From: CALFCE01 sp964411665 | Lineage (GTDB): Bacteria; Pseudomonadota; Gammaproteobacteria; Granulosicoccales; Granulosicoccaceae | DNA: 64,000 nucleotides | Reading direction: 5' to 3' | Assembly: GCA_964411665.1 (NCBI GenBank) | Contig: CAYPMR010000003.1 | Span: forward strand, 1 to 64,000 | Part shown: piece by piece, positions 16,638 through 24,741 of the stretch | How positions within the stretch are numbered: the stretch's first letter is position 1 | Layout of the letters: the number at the start of each line of letters is the position of its first letter | The notes under the pieces: model-generated | Told to the model about the DNA's origin: nothing | The model's input: the letters and a program-made list of their open reading frames with translations, nothing else | Database searches by the model: none | Position numbers and translations under genes: made by a program

Positions 16638-17372
16638 ATGAAATTACCCGAAGAATCATTACCCGCTTTGCAAGGAAATTATGACAGCAACGCCTTCAGG
16701 TGCGCTTACAAAACCGCCTGTAATGTTGTTGGAAAATCCATCCATAGAAAACTTGGCTCTGTCGTAACCGCCGCTGCAACAACAATGGCCTTAGTTGCTC
16801 TTCTTATCGCCAATCCGGCATTTATATCCCGTGCAGTCGCCGCTGGCGACGTGACAGAAGTGCCCTCCGGTCTATACACGCTCGATCCAACTCATGCTTA
16901 TTTACAGTTTCAGTACAATCATCTTGGATTATCCAATCCCATTTTGAGCTTCGATGACTTTAGCATTAACCTGAAACTGGACAATGAAAACCCTATCAAA
17001 TCCGATATCGAAGTTGAGATTGATGTCGACAGTATTCAAACAGGCTCCAGCATATGGCATCAACATCTGGTTGGTAGCGACTGGTTTGATACAGGGACCC
17101 ATCCGACCATCACATTTAAAAGTACAGAGATTTATGGCGGCGGAGCAGTGTACATAGTTACAGGCGATCTGATCATAAAGGGGAAATCGCAACCGGCTAC
17201 ACTTGAAGTCACCATCAATGCAGCTACAACCCATCCATTCGAAAACAAACCCGTCATAGGAATCAGTGCAGTGGGTAGTCTGTTACGCTCAGACTGGGGT
17301 TTGGGTAAAAATGTTCCCTTTGTCAGTGATAAGGTGGAGATAAAGATCGAAGCCGAACTCTTTAATGGCTAA
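16638..17372 (+). CDS. YceI-family periplasmic protein
   Basis: A lipocalin-like protein that in relatives binds polyisoprenoid chains. The mature part starts near AAGDVTEVPSGLYTLDPTHAYLQFQYNHLGLSN, the canonical YceI opening, and continues with WHQHLVGSDWFDTGTHPTITFKST and the ...GKSQPATLEVTINA strand. A hydrophobic segment (SVVTAAATTMALVALLIANPAFISRAVA) after a long ~45-residue basic leader serves as the export signal. ATG 16638 is chosen; ATG 16626 and a TTG at 16530 are in-frame alternatives, and none has a strong ribosome binding site. It overlaps or abuts the b561-YceI gene, with which it is probably co-transcribed. Confidence 0.85.
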   Translation: MKLPEESLPALQGNYDSNAFRCAYKTACNVVGKSIHRKLGSVVTAAATTMALVALLIANPAFISRAVAAGDVTEVPSGLYTLDPTHAYLQFQYNHLGLSNPILSFDDFSINLKLDNENPIKSDIEVEIDVDSIQTGSSIWHQHLVGSDWFDTGTHPTITFKSTEIYGGGAVYIVTGDLIIKGKSQPATLEVTINAATTHPFENKPVIGISAVGSLLRSDWGLGKNVPFVSDKVEIKIEAELFNG

Positions 17373-18624
17373 GCCAGAGAGCCTGGATAAAACATATATC
17401 AACTATACAGCCATGAAAACAGAGGTATCTCGCTACAACAATGTCGCCGTCGTTCTGCACTGGCTAACTGCACTGTTGATTATCGGCATGCTGGCCGGTG
17501 GCAAGTATATGGTGTCATTGGCAGAAAGCGATTCCCTTCGTTTCACCTTGACTCAATGGCATAAATCCTTTGGGCTTACGATACTGGCTCTGACACTGCT
17601 GCGAATAATATGGCGTCTTACCCACAAGACGCCGGCGCTACCAGCAACCATGCGTACTTGGGAACGTGGCGTAGCGCATGCAAGCCACGCTCTATTTTAT
17701 TTATTGATAGTATTTTTACCCTTAAGCGGGTGGCTGCTGGTCTCAGCATCACCACTTAATATAACTACATATTTGTTCGACTGGGTACGTGTTCCTCATA
17801 TACCCATTGTCTCAAACACATCGGACAAAGCTGAATTTGCCGAGCGATTTCATCAGCTGCATTTCTACGCATCGACTGTTTTAATTGTATTGCTGCTACT
17901 GCATGTCAGCGCTGCGCTTCGTCATCAACTTGTATTGAAAGACCAATTGATGAAACGCATGCTGCCCGATCTTTCGGATGGCCATTTTATGGACGGTGTA
18001 CGTTTGAGCGCGGGCACCGTGTTCGCAGTAACAGGTCTATTTTGGTTATTATCGAACGCAACTAACAACGAAAAACCGACGTCGCAGGCAATAACGAATA
18101 CCGCAACCAGCCAGACGCAAAACAGTACAGATACTGCGGATCAAAGTGACTCAACTGCCTGGGCAACAGCTGAGGTGTCTTATACAGTCGTCGTGATGGG
18201 GGGCTCTCTGGTTGGGGACTTCAAAGGTGCTCGCGCAGACGCCTACATTGATCAGCAAAATCCCGAAAATTCGACACTACGCGCTGTTGTTGATACAGCC
18301 AGCAGTTTTGCTGATTCGCCACAAATAGATGACGCATTACCGGAAGCCGACTGGTTCGATAGCGTCAACTTTCCAGAAGCGACATTTGAATCGCGTAATA
18401 TTTCTACAAACTCTGAAGGCGAATACAAGGTTGAAGGCGAGTTAACGATACGCGATATCAGTAAAGAAATATCTTTCCCTATGGATGTTGATTTGGATAC
18501 GATGGTCGCCAGCGGTGAATTCAGTATAAACAGGCTGGATTTCAGCATCGGGGCAAACGAACAATCAGATGACTCCATCACGGCACTTGATGTGCTTGTA
18601 AAATTCCGTATCGCTCTGAGATAA
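17365..18624 (+). CDS. Cytochrome b561 - YceI fusion protein
   Basis: A 419-residue fusion. Residues ~20-230 are a di-haem cytochrome b561 of the CybB type with helices carrying the haem His residues: VVLHWLTALLIIGML, TQWHKSFGLTILALTLLR, RGVAHASHALFYLLIVFLPLSGWLL and FHQLHFYASTVLIVLLLLHVSAALRHQ. After a Thr/Ser/Gln-rich linker (~245-280) and a further helix, residues ~285-419 form a YceI domain (DALPEADWFDSVNFPEATFESRNI). The start may be ATG 17365, overlapping the upstream YceI gene by 8 bp, or ATG 17413 (MKTEVSRYNN), which fits b561 alignments better. The fusion suggests electron transfer coupled to an isoprenoid-bound quinone-like ligand; that link is inference. Confidence 0.87.
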   Translation: MAKPESLDKTYINYTAMKTEVSRYNNVAVVLHWLTALLIIGMLAGGKYMVSLAESDSLRFTLTQWHKSFGLTILALTLLRIIWRLTHKTPALPATMRTWERGVAHASHALFYLLIVFLPLSGWLLVSASPLNITTYLFDWVRVPHIPIVSNTSDKAEFAERFHQLHFYASTVLIVLLLLHVSAALRHQLVLKDQLMKRMLPDLSDGHFMDGVRLSAGTVFAVTGLFWLLSNATNNEKPTSQAITNTATSQTQNSTDTADQSDSTAWATAEVSYTVVVMGGSLVGDFKGARADAYIDQQNPENSTLRAVVDTASSFADSPQIDDALPEADWFDSVNFPEATFESRNISTNSEGEYKVEGELTIRDISKEISFPMDVDLDTMVASGEFSINRLDFSIGANEQSDDSITALDVLVKFRIALR

Positions 18625-18662
18625 ATTCGAAATTTCAGTTATTTGTGCTGTATTATTCGTTT

Positions 18663-18681
18663 GCAGTCAAATTCTGACTGC
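18663..18681 (+). terminator. Short stem-loop after the b561-YceI gene
   Basis: GCAGTCA (18663-18669) and TGACTGC (18675-18681) form a perfect 7-bp stem with a 5-nt loop, 38 bp after the stop codon, followed by TTCATCAAT. A weak intrinsic terminator at best. Confidence 0.4.
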
Positions 18682-18796
18682 TTCATCAATTTCAGATAAC
18701 CCACTACATTTATGTTTCAGGCTGGATTCCGATAAAGCGGGTGGAACCGGCTGTTTCGTATGTCGACTAGCGCAAGATCGCAAAAGAGCTTTTTAC

Positions 18797-19855
18797 ATGG
18801 CAGATAAATTCAACACACTCATACTCGGCGCTTCCTATGGCTCTTTACTGGGATGCAAGCTGGCAATGGCAGGGCATCCAGTGACCCTGGTATGTACAGC
18901 ACCTACAGCTGAAATTATCAACAACGCGGGCACGTCCATCCGTTTCCCTGTGCGCGGAATGGATGAATTAGTAGTCGTCGATTCACAAACGTTGCCAGGC
19001 AAAACAACTGCAGCAACACCGGATGAGGTTAATGTCAGCGACTATGATTTAATCGTTCTAGGCATGCAGGAACCACAATACAAAAACCCTGATGTCGCAG
19101 CCCTGATGAAAAAGATTGCTGAGGCGGAAATTCCTTGCATGGCGATTATGAACATGCCTCCGCTACCCTATATAAAAAGATTGCCAGGTATAGATACAGC
19201 CTTGATAGATGATTGCTATGCCAGCCCGTCGGTCTGGTCGCACTTTAATCCGGACGTAGTCACACTTGCCAGCCCTGATCCGCAGGCCTTCCGCCCACCT
19301 GAGTCAGAGAAAAACGTCTTGCAAGTCAGTTTGCCAACAAACTTCAAAGTCGCACGATTAGGATCAGACAAACATACAGCAATGCTGCAAACAATAGAGT
19401 CCGATATTCTTGCGGCTCGAATTGCGACCGACAAAGGAGACACTGAATTGCCGGTTAAAGTAAAGCTACATGAATCGCTCTATGTACCACTTGCAAAGTG
19501 GAGCATGCTTATGGCGGGAAATTTTAGATGCATAAAAAAGGAAGGGATGATTGCAATTAGCGAAGCTGTGCACGGTGATATAGAACAATCCAGAGCAGTT
19601 TATGAGTGGACCGCAGATTTATGCGTAAAGCTGGGTGCCAACCGAAGTGACCTTGTTCCTTTCGATAAATATGCAAATGCAGCAAAGGGGCTATCACAGC
19701 CTTCTTCTGCAGCTAAAGCGCTAGCGAGAGGCGTTGCGTCAATCGAGCGAGTTGACAAGCTGGTTATGCAGCTGGCCGCTCAGCTTGATATGAGCCATCC
19801 TGAAATCAATGCTATCGTTGATAATGTTGAATGGTACGTGGCCAAGAATTCTTAG
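18797..19855 (+). CDS. Ketopantoate-reductase-like (ApbA/PanE N-terminal domain) oxidoreductase
   Basis: A 352-residue protein with an N-terminal Rossmann fold (LILGASYGSLLGCKLAMAGHPVTLV) of the ApbA/PanE type and an all-helical C-terminal half (PLAKWSMLMAGNFRCI ... LAAQLDMSHPEINAIVDNVEWYV) of 6-phosphogluconate-dehydrogenase-like topology. It is longer than PanE (~300) and the NADP loop reads GASYGS rather than GxGxxG, so it is probably not pantothenate synthesis but a related 2-keto-acid or opine-type dehydrogenase. It stands alone on its strand, with 172 bp upstream, and converges on the P-loop gene across a hairpin. Confidence 0.72.
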   Translation: MADKFNTLILGASYGSLLGCKLAMAGHPVTLVCTAPTAEIINNAGTSIRFPVRGMDELVVVDSQTLPGKTTAATPDEVNVSDYDLIVLGMQEPQYKNPDVAALMKKIAEAEIPCMAIMNMPPLPYIKRLPGIDTALIDDCYASPSVWSHFNPDVVTLASPDPQAFRPPESEKNVLQVSLPTNFKVARLGSDKHTAMLQTIESDILAARIATDKGDTELPVKVKLHESLYVPLAKWSMLMAGNFRCIKKEGMIAISEAVHGDIEQSRAVYEWTADLCVKLGANRSDLVPFDKYANAAKGLSQPSSAAKALARGVASIERVDKLVMQLAAQLDMSHPEINAIVDNVEWYVAKNS

Positions 19856-19869
19856 ATAGCCTATTGCTC

Positions 19870-19894
19870 CCGTCATCCCTGCGCGGGGTGACGG
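19870..19894. terminator. GC-rich hairpin between two convergent genes
   Basis: CCGTCATCCC (19870-19879) pairs with GGGGTGACGG (19885-19894), one G-T wobble, 5-nt loop. It lies 15 bp after the ketopantoate-reductase-like gene and 16 bp before the end of the convergent P-loop gene, so it can serve as a bidirectional terminator. The sequence resembles the common GTCATCCC..GGGGTGAC intergenic repeat and the element at 5917-5995. Confidence 0.6.
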
Positions 19895-19909
19895 TAGTTA
19901 GAAGTTTTC

Positions 19910-21709
19910 TTAAACAGGAGCTTCATCGTGCCATCGACCCAAAGTCAGTTTTTTCTCTCCAAGCAAGTCACTTCCAATCTTGCTATCGCGTATCTCATCT
20001 GACTGCTGAACATCAATTCCGAAGATCAATTCCTGCAGGCCATCAGCTTGAGCATGTGCTTCAAGTAATTTACGGTCACAAAACTGCAATTTTCCATTTT
20101 TAAATGATGCAAATACTTTTGATGATTCCGCATCAGCAAACTTCACTTCTGTAATCGTATCAATACAGCGTTGAACAAAACTATTTTTGTCAGTCTGATG
20201 TTTTTTCGACACCTTAAAAACCTGATCAGGAGATTGAGCATCAACATTTATCTCACGAAATTTCACGATATTTTGTAATATCTCAAGATCAAAGATGGTT
20301 ATGGAATTATTCCAACCAAAAGCTGCTGTTCTTGGTAGCGTTTCTTTAGGCACATCGTTATCAAGAAATTCAAATCGAATGCGTTTGTTTTCTGATTGAA
20401 TCCATGAAAAAAACAACTCGGCCATACCGCTGTAGGCTTCTACATTGTGATGTAATAGATCATCAACCGCTTTGTACCGACCTGTCACAAGACCACGCTC
20501 CCAGGCACGAGCGACGGTCTCCTGCGGCGGGGTAATCATGAAAAACAAAAATACCTGATCGCCAAAGCGAGATAACAGCTTGCCGACGCCTGTCAAACCC
20601 TTGTCCGTGCTAAAGCTGTCAAAACGAAAACGGTCAATCAGTAAGTGAGGAATTTCGCCCCTATCAGCTTTTTCAGCCATGTAGGCATCAAGCTTTTTAT
20701 CGATAATCTCCAATTCCTGACCGGTTAACATGGCAACGTACTTGTAGTGCTCACCCAGAGAATCGTAATCAAGCAGATACTTACGCCAGTAATCCGGACT
20801 TATCAATGCAAAATCCTGCCATGGAATATCAATTTTTTCAGCCAGTAGTTGCTGCTGCGGCCTGATAGTACTTTTACCGGAGGCAGATGCACCTTTGACA
20901 TTCATCACTACAGGCTTTGGCTGAATGGGTAGATATCGATAACCCTCAGCTTTTACTGCATTTTCGAATAGCGGCTTTATCTCATTGGCAATAACTTCAG
21001 CACTGACACGATTGTGTGCAAAGTTACTAACGATTGTAACCAATAAATCAACTTCGTAACCGACGCTGCCTCTATGTCCCAGCATCGCATCAATCACTCT
21101 TATCAAAGAAAGCAGACGATACTTGTTGAGCGAATTACTCTCATCATCGTATTGACGTCTCCAAAGCGACAGAGCATCAAGCGCAGACATACTGGAAGTG
21201 TTGTTGTCTTTTTTCCTGGATGATTTTTTACCGGTGAACGTGCTCAACAATCTGCCAATAACTGACAACTCGCTAGTTGTTGCCTTGCTATTGCCTGGCT
21301 CTTTGAAGATCGTGTCGGACAGCTGAGTTCTAATAAAGTGTTCGGTATTTTCTGATTCTGTATCGACAGCTGTTTGCAGAGCTGGGATATGAGCGGCTAT
21401 GTGCTGCTTATGGATGACAGCAACCATTGAACGAAGATTGATACCGAGGTCTTCATAGTTAGGACCATCGGGCACAGACAAATCAGACGTTACGCGTACC
21501 AGTAAATCATGAATGATGAGACGTTCGGTACGAAAGCAATTCAGTTGTTTGGGTTTCAGTCCACAGAACTGCGATAGCTCTTTGGCTTGTGAGTAACTGA
21601 CAGACGAATTTTCATCCCTGTACAGTGTGACAAGTGGTAACAGCTGCGACGGAATCTGCGAATTGAGCCCGGGGTTCCAGGCATGTTCGGACTGCGTCGA
21701 TTCAGTCAA
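19910..21709 (-). CDS. Large uncharacterised P-loop (zeta-toxin-like kinase fold) protein
   Basis: A 599-residue protein I cannot assign to a named family. Residues 1-265 are helical with no recognised motif and include a Lys/Ser-rich patch (TGKKSSRKKDNN). A P-loop domain starts near 265 with MNVKGASASGKST (Walker A, residues 273-281), then ALISPDYWRKYLLDY, HLLIDRFRFDSFS and FFMITPPQETVARAWERG, a pattern like zeta-toxin/AAA_33-type small-molecule kinases. The last ~130 residues are a separate mixed region ending FGIDVQQSDEIRDSK. No antitoxin partner is adjacent. It starts 51 bp after the formyl-CoA transferase homologue, so co-transcription is possible. No signal peptide or membrane segment. 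Confidence 0.65.
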   Translation of the reverse strand: MTESTQSEHAWNPGLNSQIPSQLLPLVTLYRDENSSVSYSQAKELSQFCGLKPKQLNCFRTERLIIHDLLVRVTSDLSVPDGPNYEDLGINLRSMVAVIHKQHIAAHIPALQTAVDTESENTEHFIRTQLSDTIFKEPGNSKATTSELSVIGRLLSTFTGKKSSRKKDNNTSSMSALDALSLWRRQYDDESNSLNKYRLLSLIRVIDAMLGHRGSVGYEVDLLVTIVSNFAHNRVSAEVIANEIKPLFENAVKAEGYRYLPIQPKPVVMNVKGASASGKSTIRPQQQLLAEKIDIPWQDFALISPDYWRKYLLDYDSLGEHYKYVAMLTGQELEIIDKKLDAYMAEKADRGEIPHLLIDRFRFDSFSTDKGLTGVGKLLSRFGDQVFLFFMITPPQETVARAWERGLVTGRYKAVDDLLHHNVEAYSGMAELFFSWIQSENKRIRFEFLDNDVPKETLPRTAAFGWNNSITIFDLEILQNIVKFREINVDAQSPDQVFKVSKKHQTDKNSFVQRCIDTITEVKFADAESSKVFASFKNGKLQFCDRKLLEAHAQADGLQELIFGIDVQQSDEIRDSKIGSDLLGEKKLTLGRWHDEAPV

Positions 21710-21760
21710 AGCACTATCCGCTTCTGTTATTCTTTGCGATAACCGGACATCTGTTTTCCA

Positions 21761-23023
21761 TCAGGCAGAAACCTTGCCGACTGCGCCCGAATTGATCACC
21801 CGTTCAAGATCTTCACCGCTGTAGCCCAACACATCAGTCAGTATCTCGCTGGTATGCTCACCCAGTAATGGAGAACGCTCTACAGGCACCTCATTGTCAG
21901 ATAGTTTAATCGGACAACCAACGCTCAAGTAAGGGCCACGCTCAGGATGATCGACCTTGACCATCGTACCGGTCGCGAAAAGTCCCTGATCTTCAGAAAT
22001 TTCTTTCATCGACAGTATTGGCCCAACAGGAATATCCAGCGGGTTACAGATACTCATGACTTCAAACTTCGTTTTAGTTTGAGTCCACTGCTCTATAACT
22101 GAAAATATCTCATTCAGCTTGTCGAGTCTTTCAGGCGGTGTTGCATAACCTTCGTCAGTTTTCCATTCCGGCTTATCGATAACATCACAAACTTTTTTCC
22201 ACACCGCTGCCTGAATAATAAAGTAGGTATATGCGTTGGGATCTTTCTCCCAGCCTTTACACTTGAGTATGCGCCCGGGCTGGCCGCCTCCAGAGTCGTT
22301 GCCGGCTCTAGGTGTGGCATCACCAAAAGGAACGCCCTCACCAAATTGTGAATATTCTTTGAGTGGTCCTGCGTCCAGACGCTGTTGATCACGTAGTTTT
22401 ACTCGTGCAAGATTCAAGACACTGTCCTGCATTGCACAACTTACCTTCTGCCCTTTACCTGTTTTCTCACGCTGAAAAAGTGCCGTGACGATTCCCAGAC
22501 ACAAATGCAATCCAGTACCTGAATCTCCAATTTGCGCTCCGGTAACTAATGGCGGGCCATCCAGAAATCCGGTGGTTGATGCTGAACCACCTGCACACTG
22601 TGCTACGTTTTCATAAACTTTACAGTCTTCATACTCGCCGGGACCAAAACCCTTGATGGATGCCATGATCAAGCGCGGGTTGATCTCATGAATACGTTCC
22701 CAGGTAAACCCCATTCGGTCTAGAGCACCGGGGGCAAAATTTTCGACCAGTACATCGCATTCCTCAACCAGCCGGGTTAAGACCTCTTTGCCGGTTTCGT
22801 CTTTGGAATTGAGCTCGATCGATCGTTTGTTATGATTAAGCATGGTGAAATACAGACTGTCAGCATTCGGCACATCAATCAGCTGTTTACGCGTAGCATC
22901 ACCCACTCCCGGACGTTCTACCTTTATTACATCAGCACCGAACCAGGCCAGTAACTGAGTACAGGTCGGACCAGATTGTACATGTGTGAAGTCAAGTATT
23001 TTGATCCCTTCAAGAGCTTTCAT
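21761..23023 (-). CDS. frc: Formyl-CoA:oxalate CoA-transferase homologue (class III CoA-transferase)
   Basis: A 420-residue family III CoA-transferase. It follows Oxalobacter Frc closely: ILDFTHVQSGPTCTQLLAWFGADVIKVERPG opening (shown in part), LYFTMLNHNKRSIELN, VENFAPGALDRMGFTWE, VYENVAQCAGGSASTTGF, GDSGTGLHLCLGI with the catalytic Asp at 167, VLNLARVKLRDQQRL and GGGQPGRILKCKGWE, the glycine loop. This suggests transfer of CoA from formyl-CoA to oxalate or a close analogue. The usual partner oxalyl-CoA decarboxylase (oxc) is not in the window, so the acid substrate could differ. The P-loop gene is 51 bp downstream. Confidence 0.83.
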   Translation of the reverse strand: MKALEGIKILDFTHVQSGPTCTQLLAWFGADVIKVERPGVGDATRKQLIDVPNADSLYFTMLNHNKRSIELNSKDETGKEVLTRLVEECDVLVENFAPGALDRMGFTWERIHEINPRLIMASIKGFGPGEYEDCKVYENVAQCAGGSASTTGFLDGPPLVTGAQIGDSGTGLHLCLGIVTALFQREKTGKGQKVSCAMQDSVLNLARVKLRDQQRLDAGPLKEYSQFGEGVPFGDATPRAGNDSGGGQPGRILKCKGWEKDPNAYTYFIIQAAVWKKVCDVIDKPEWKTDEGYATPPERLDKLNEIFSVIEQWTQTKTKFEVMSICNPLDIPVGPILSMKEISEDQGLFATGTMVKVDHPERGPYLSVGCPIKLSDNEVPVERSPLLGEHTSEILTDVLGYSGEDLERVINSGAVGKVSA

Positions 23024-23131
23024 CTATTTCACCAGGTGATTAACTTAAATAAGTTTGATTATCTGTCTGATTGGACATTATCTACCGAAAATAGTGACCA
23101 GATGCAACAACGATTGTAAGAATGTCGACTA

Positions 23132-24562
23132 TCAGATACTGAACAGCGGGTTTCGCAACGGCTCCTGCAGAGGAACGATCCATTTGTCTGGATGCGTGGT
23201 ACGGCCTATGGAGGTCAGATCCACATCCTTGCGGATGAAGCGCGCAGCCCTGCGGCCATTTAAAGAACAATAAATATCGGCGTAAACCTCTACATTGGTA
23301 TACCCCTGATTACTGTAATGCTGATCCAGATGCTGTGCGAACTGCCATGCCATATCCGGAATACACGGCATAACTCGGGCTTGCTTCCTGGTCAAGCGCG
23401 TGGCCGGGTCAATCTCCCAGCTGACATTTCCACTGGCATCAGTTGCCCTCACATGAAATGTCGCCAAAGCCCTTTTGGATCGCAGTTTCATGCGCCAGCT
23501 GAATCGGTGTCCAACCTCATTCCAGGCAACATCCCCTGGCAAGACCCAATGCCTTAAGGGTACTAAAATCTGCACCGCAAGCCAGATACATATTAACACC
23601 GCGATCGTATGATCAGCGCCATTACTAACACCTGTCCAGGGTGCACCAATAGCTCGAAAAGGACTGTCCGGAAAACGTTGCGACAGGGATTTAAATTGCC
23701 AGCGTAACTTGTTCCAGACTTGCAATGGCCAATCCGGATCGAACAAGAGGAGGCTCGCAAAAAGTGTAAACCACGGAAATATACCAATATTAAAAACAAA
23801 GGCGTTGGTCAGATGAAAAATTGCGTAGGCTGCCAGTGCATAAAGTCGCGTGCTACGAAACAATAGCAACGGGGCGCCGACCAGGTGCAGCAAAATCGCA
23901 CCGTAGGAAGCAACCGCTATTCCCCAATCCTGTGTCAGAAATTGCAATAACGGACCTTCATCAGCGCTTCGGCTGGTCAACCACAGGCGCAAAGGCTCCA
24001 GATTCAACCAGTCGTAGTTAATTTTTACCAGCCCGGCGTGGATAAGAATGACTTCAAGCTGAGCGCCAAGCAGAAAACGCGGCCAGTTAGGCATTAAAGC
24101 TCTGGTATCGGACTCACCATGTTCATCAAATTGCTTGGCATGGCGCCGGGCATCCATGGCCCAGTGTCTGTTTGCAGGTATGAAACACATCAACACACAA
24201 AACAGAATCACCATGTAGAAGTGATTTAGATACAGCGCCTGGTCGAGTAGAAAAAGATAAGTAAACCCAACAGTGTATGCAATCATGCAAAAGCGGTAAT
24301 ACCAACCCAGCATAATACCGAGCGCGCAAACACCCATGGCTAACCACACGGCCCTCAGACCACCGGTTGACAGTGGGTGAACCCATTCAAAACCAGCGTA
24401 CTTAAACAGAAACTGGGTGTCGTGATAGTCGCACTGCAGGCATAGGAAAATGCCGTAATTGATACAATCGAAGAAAAGAATGCCACCCATGCCAATGCGA
24501 AAGACCGACAATGCACTGGCATTTACTTGTTTGAAGAGCAGCTGGTACAGTTTGATCACCAA
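23132..24562 (-). CDS. HTTM / vitamin-K-dependent carboxylase-like membrane protein
   Basis: A 476-residue protein. The N-terminal ~300 residues carry the horizontally transferred transmembrane (HTTM) domain of gamma-glutamyl-carboxylase relatives: SALSVFRIGMGGILFFDCINYG, FTYLFLLDQALYLNHFYMVIL, CFIPANRHWAMD and IHAGLVKINYDWL, where Lys 180 sits at the position equivalent to the catalytic base Lys of human GGCX (AGVKKLDADW). The C-terminal ~160 residues match the soluble region (WNEVGHRFSWRMKLR, ADIYCSLNGRRAARF). Bacterial homologues do not gamma-carboxylate peptides in the tests I know of, though some epoxidise vitamin K. The substrate here is unknown. Confidence 0.82.
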   Translation of the reverse strand: MVIKLYQLLFKQVNASALSVFRIGMGGILFFDCINYGIFLCLQCDYHDTQFLFKYAGFEWVHPLSTGGLRAVWLAMGVCALGIMLGWYYRFCMIAYTVGFTYLFLLDQALYLNHFYMVILFCVLMCFIPANRHWAMDARRHAKQFDEHGESDTRALMPNWPRFLLGAQLEVILIHAGLVKINYDWLNLEPLRLWLTSRSADEGPLLQFLTQDWGIAVASYGAILLHLVGAPLLLFRSTRLYALAAYAIFHLTNAFVFNIGIFPWFTLFASLLLFDPDWPLQVWNKLRWQFKSLSQRFPDSPFRAIGAPWTGVSNGADHTIAVLICIWLAVQILVPLRHWVLPGDVAWNEVGHRFSWRMKLRSKRALATFHVRATDASGNVSWEIDPATRLTRKQARVMPCIPDMAWQFAQHLDQHYSNQGYTNVEVYADIYCSLNGRRAARFIRKDVDLTSIGRTTHPDKWIVPLQEPLRNPLFSI

Positions 24563-24741
24563 ATAGTTCGACGGCAGGCGCGACAGCCGGTTATATTTCT
24601 ACCATAAATCAAAGCCAGGGGCTTGCGCGGCAGACCTTACAGATTTGACGATATTTTAAAGCAACCCGGACACGCTTGTGTCCTAATCTGCGCAACAGTG
24701 GATCACGACACCAGAACACTCAACTAAAACGGGGTAATCAT

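Noticed and set aside
19910..21709. Zeta toxin of a toxin-antitoxin pair
   Set aside because: The protein is far larger than zeta toxins and no small epsilon-like partner gene is adjacent.
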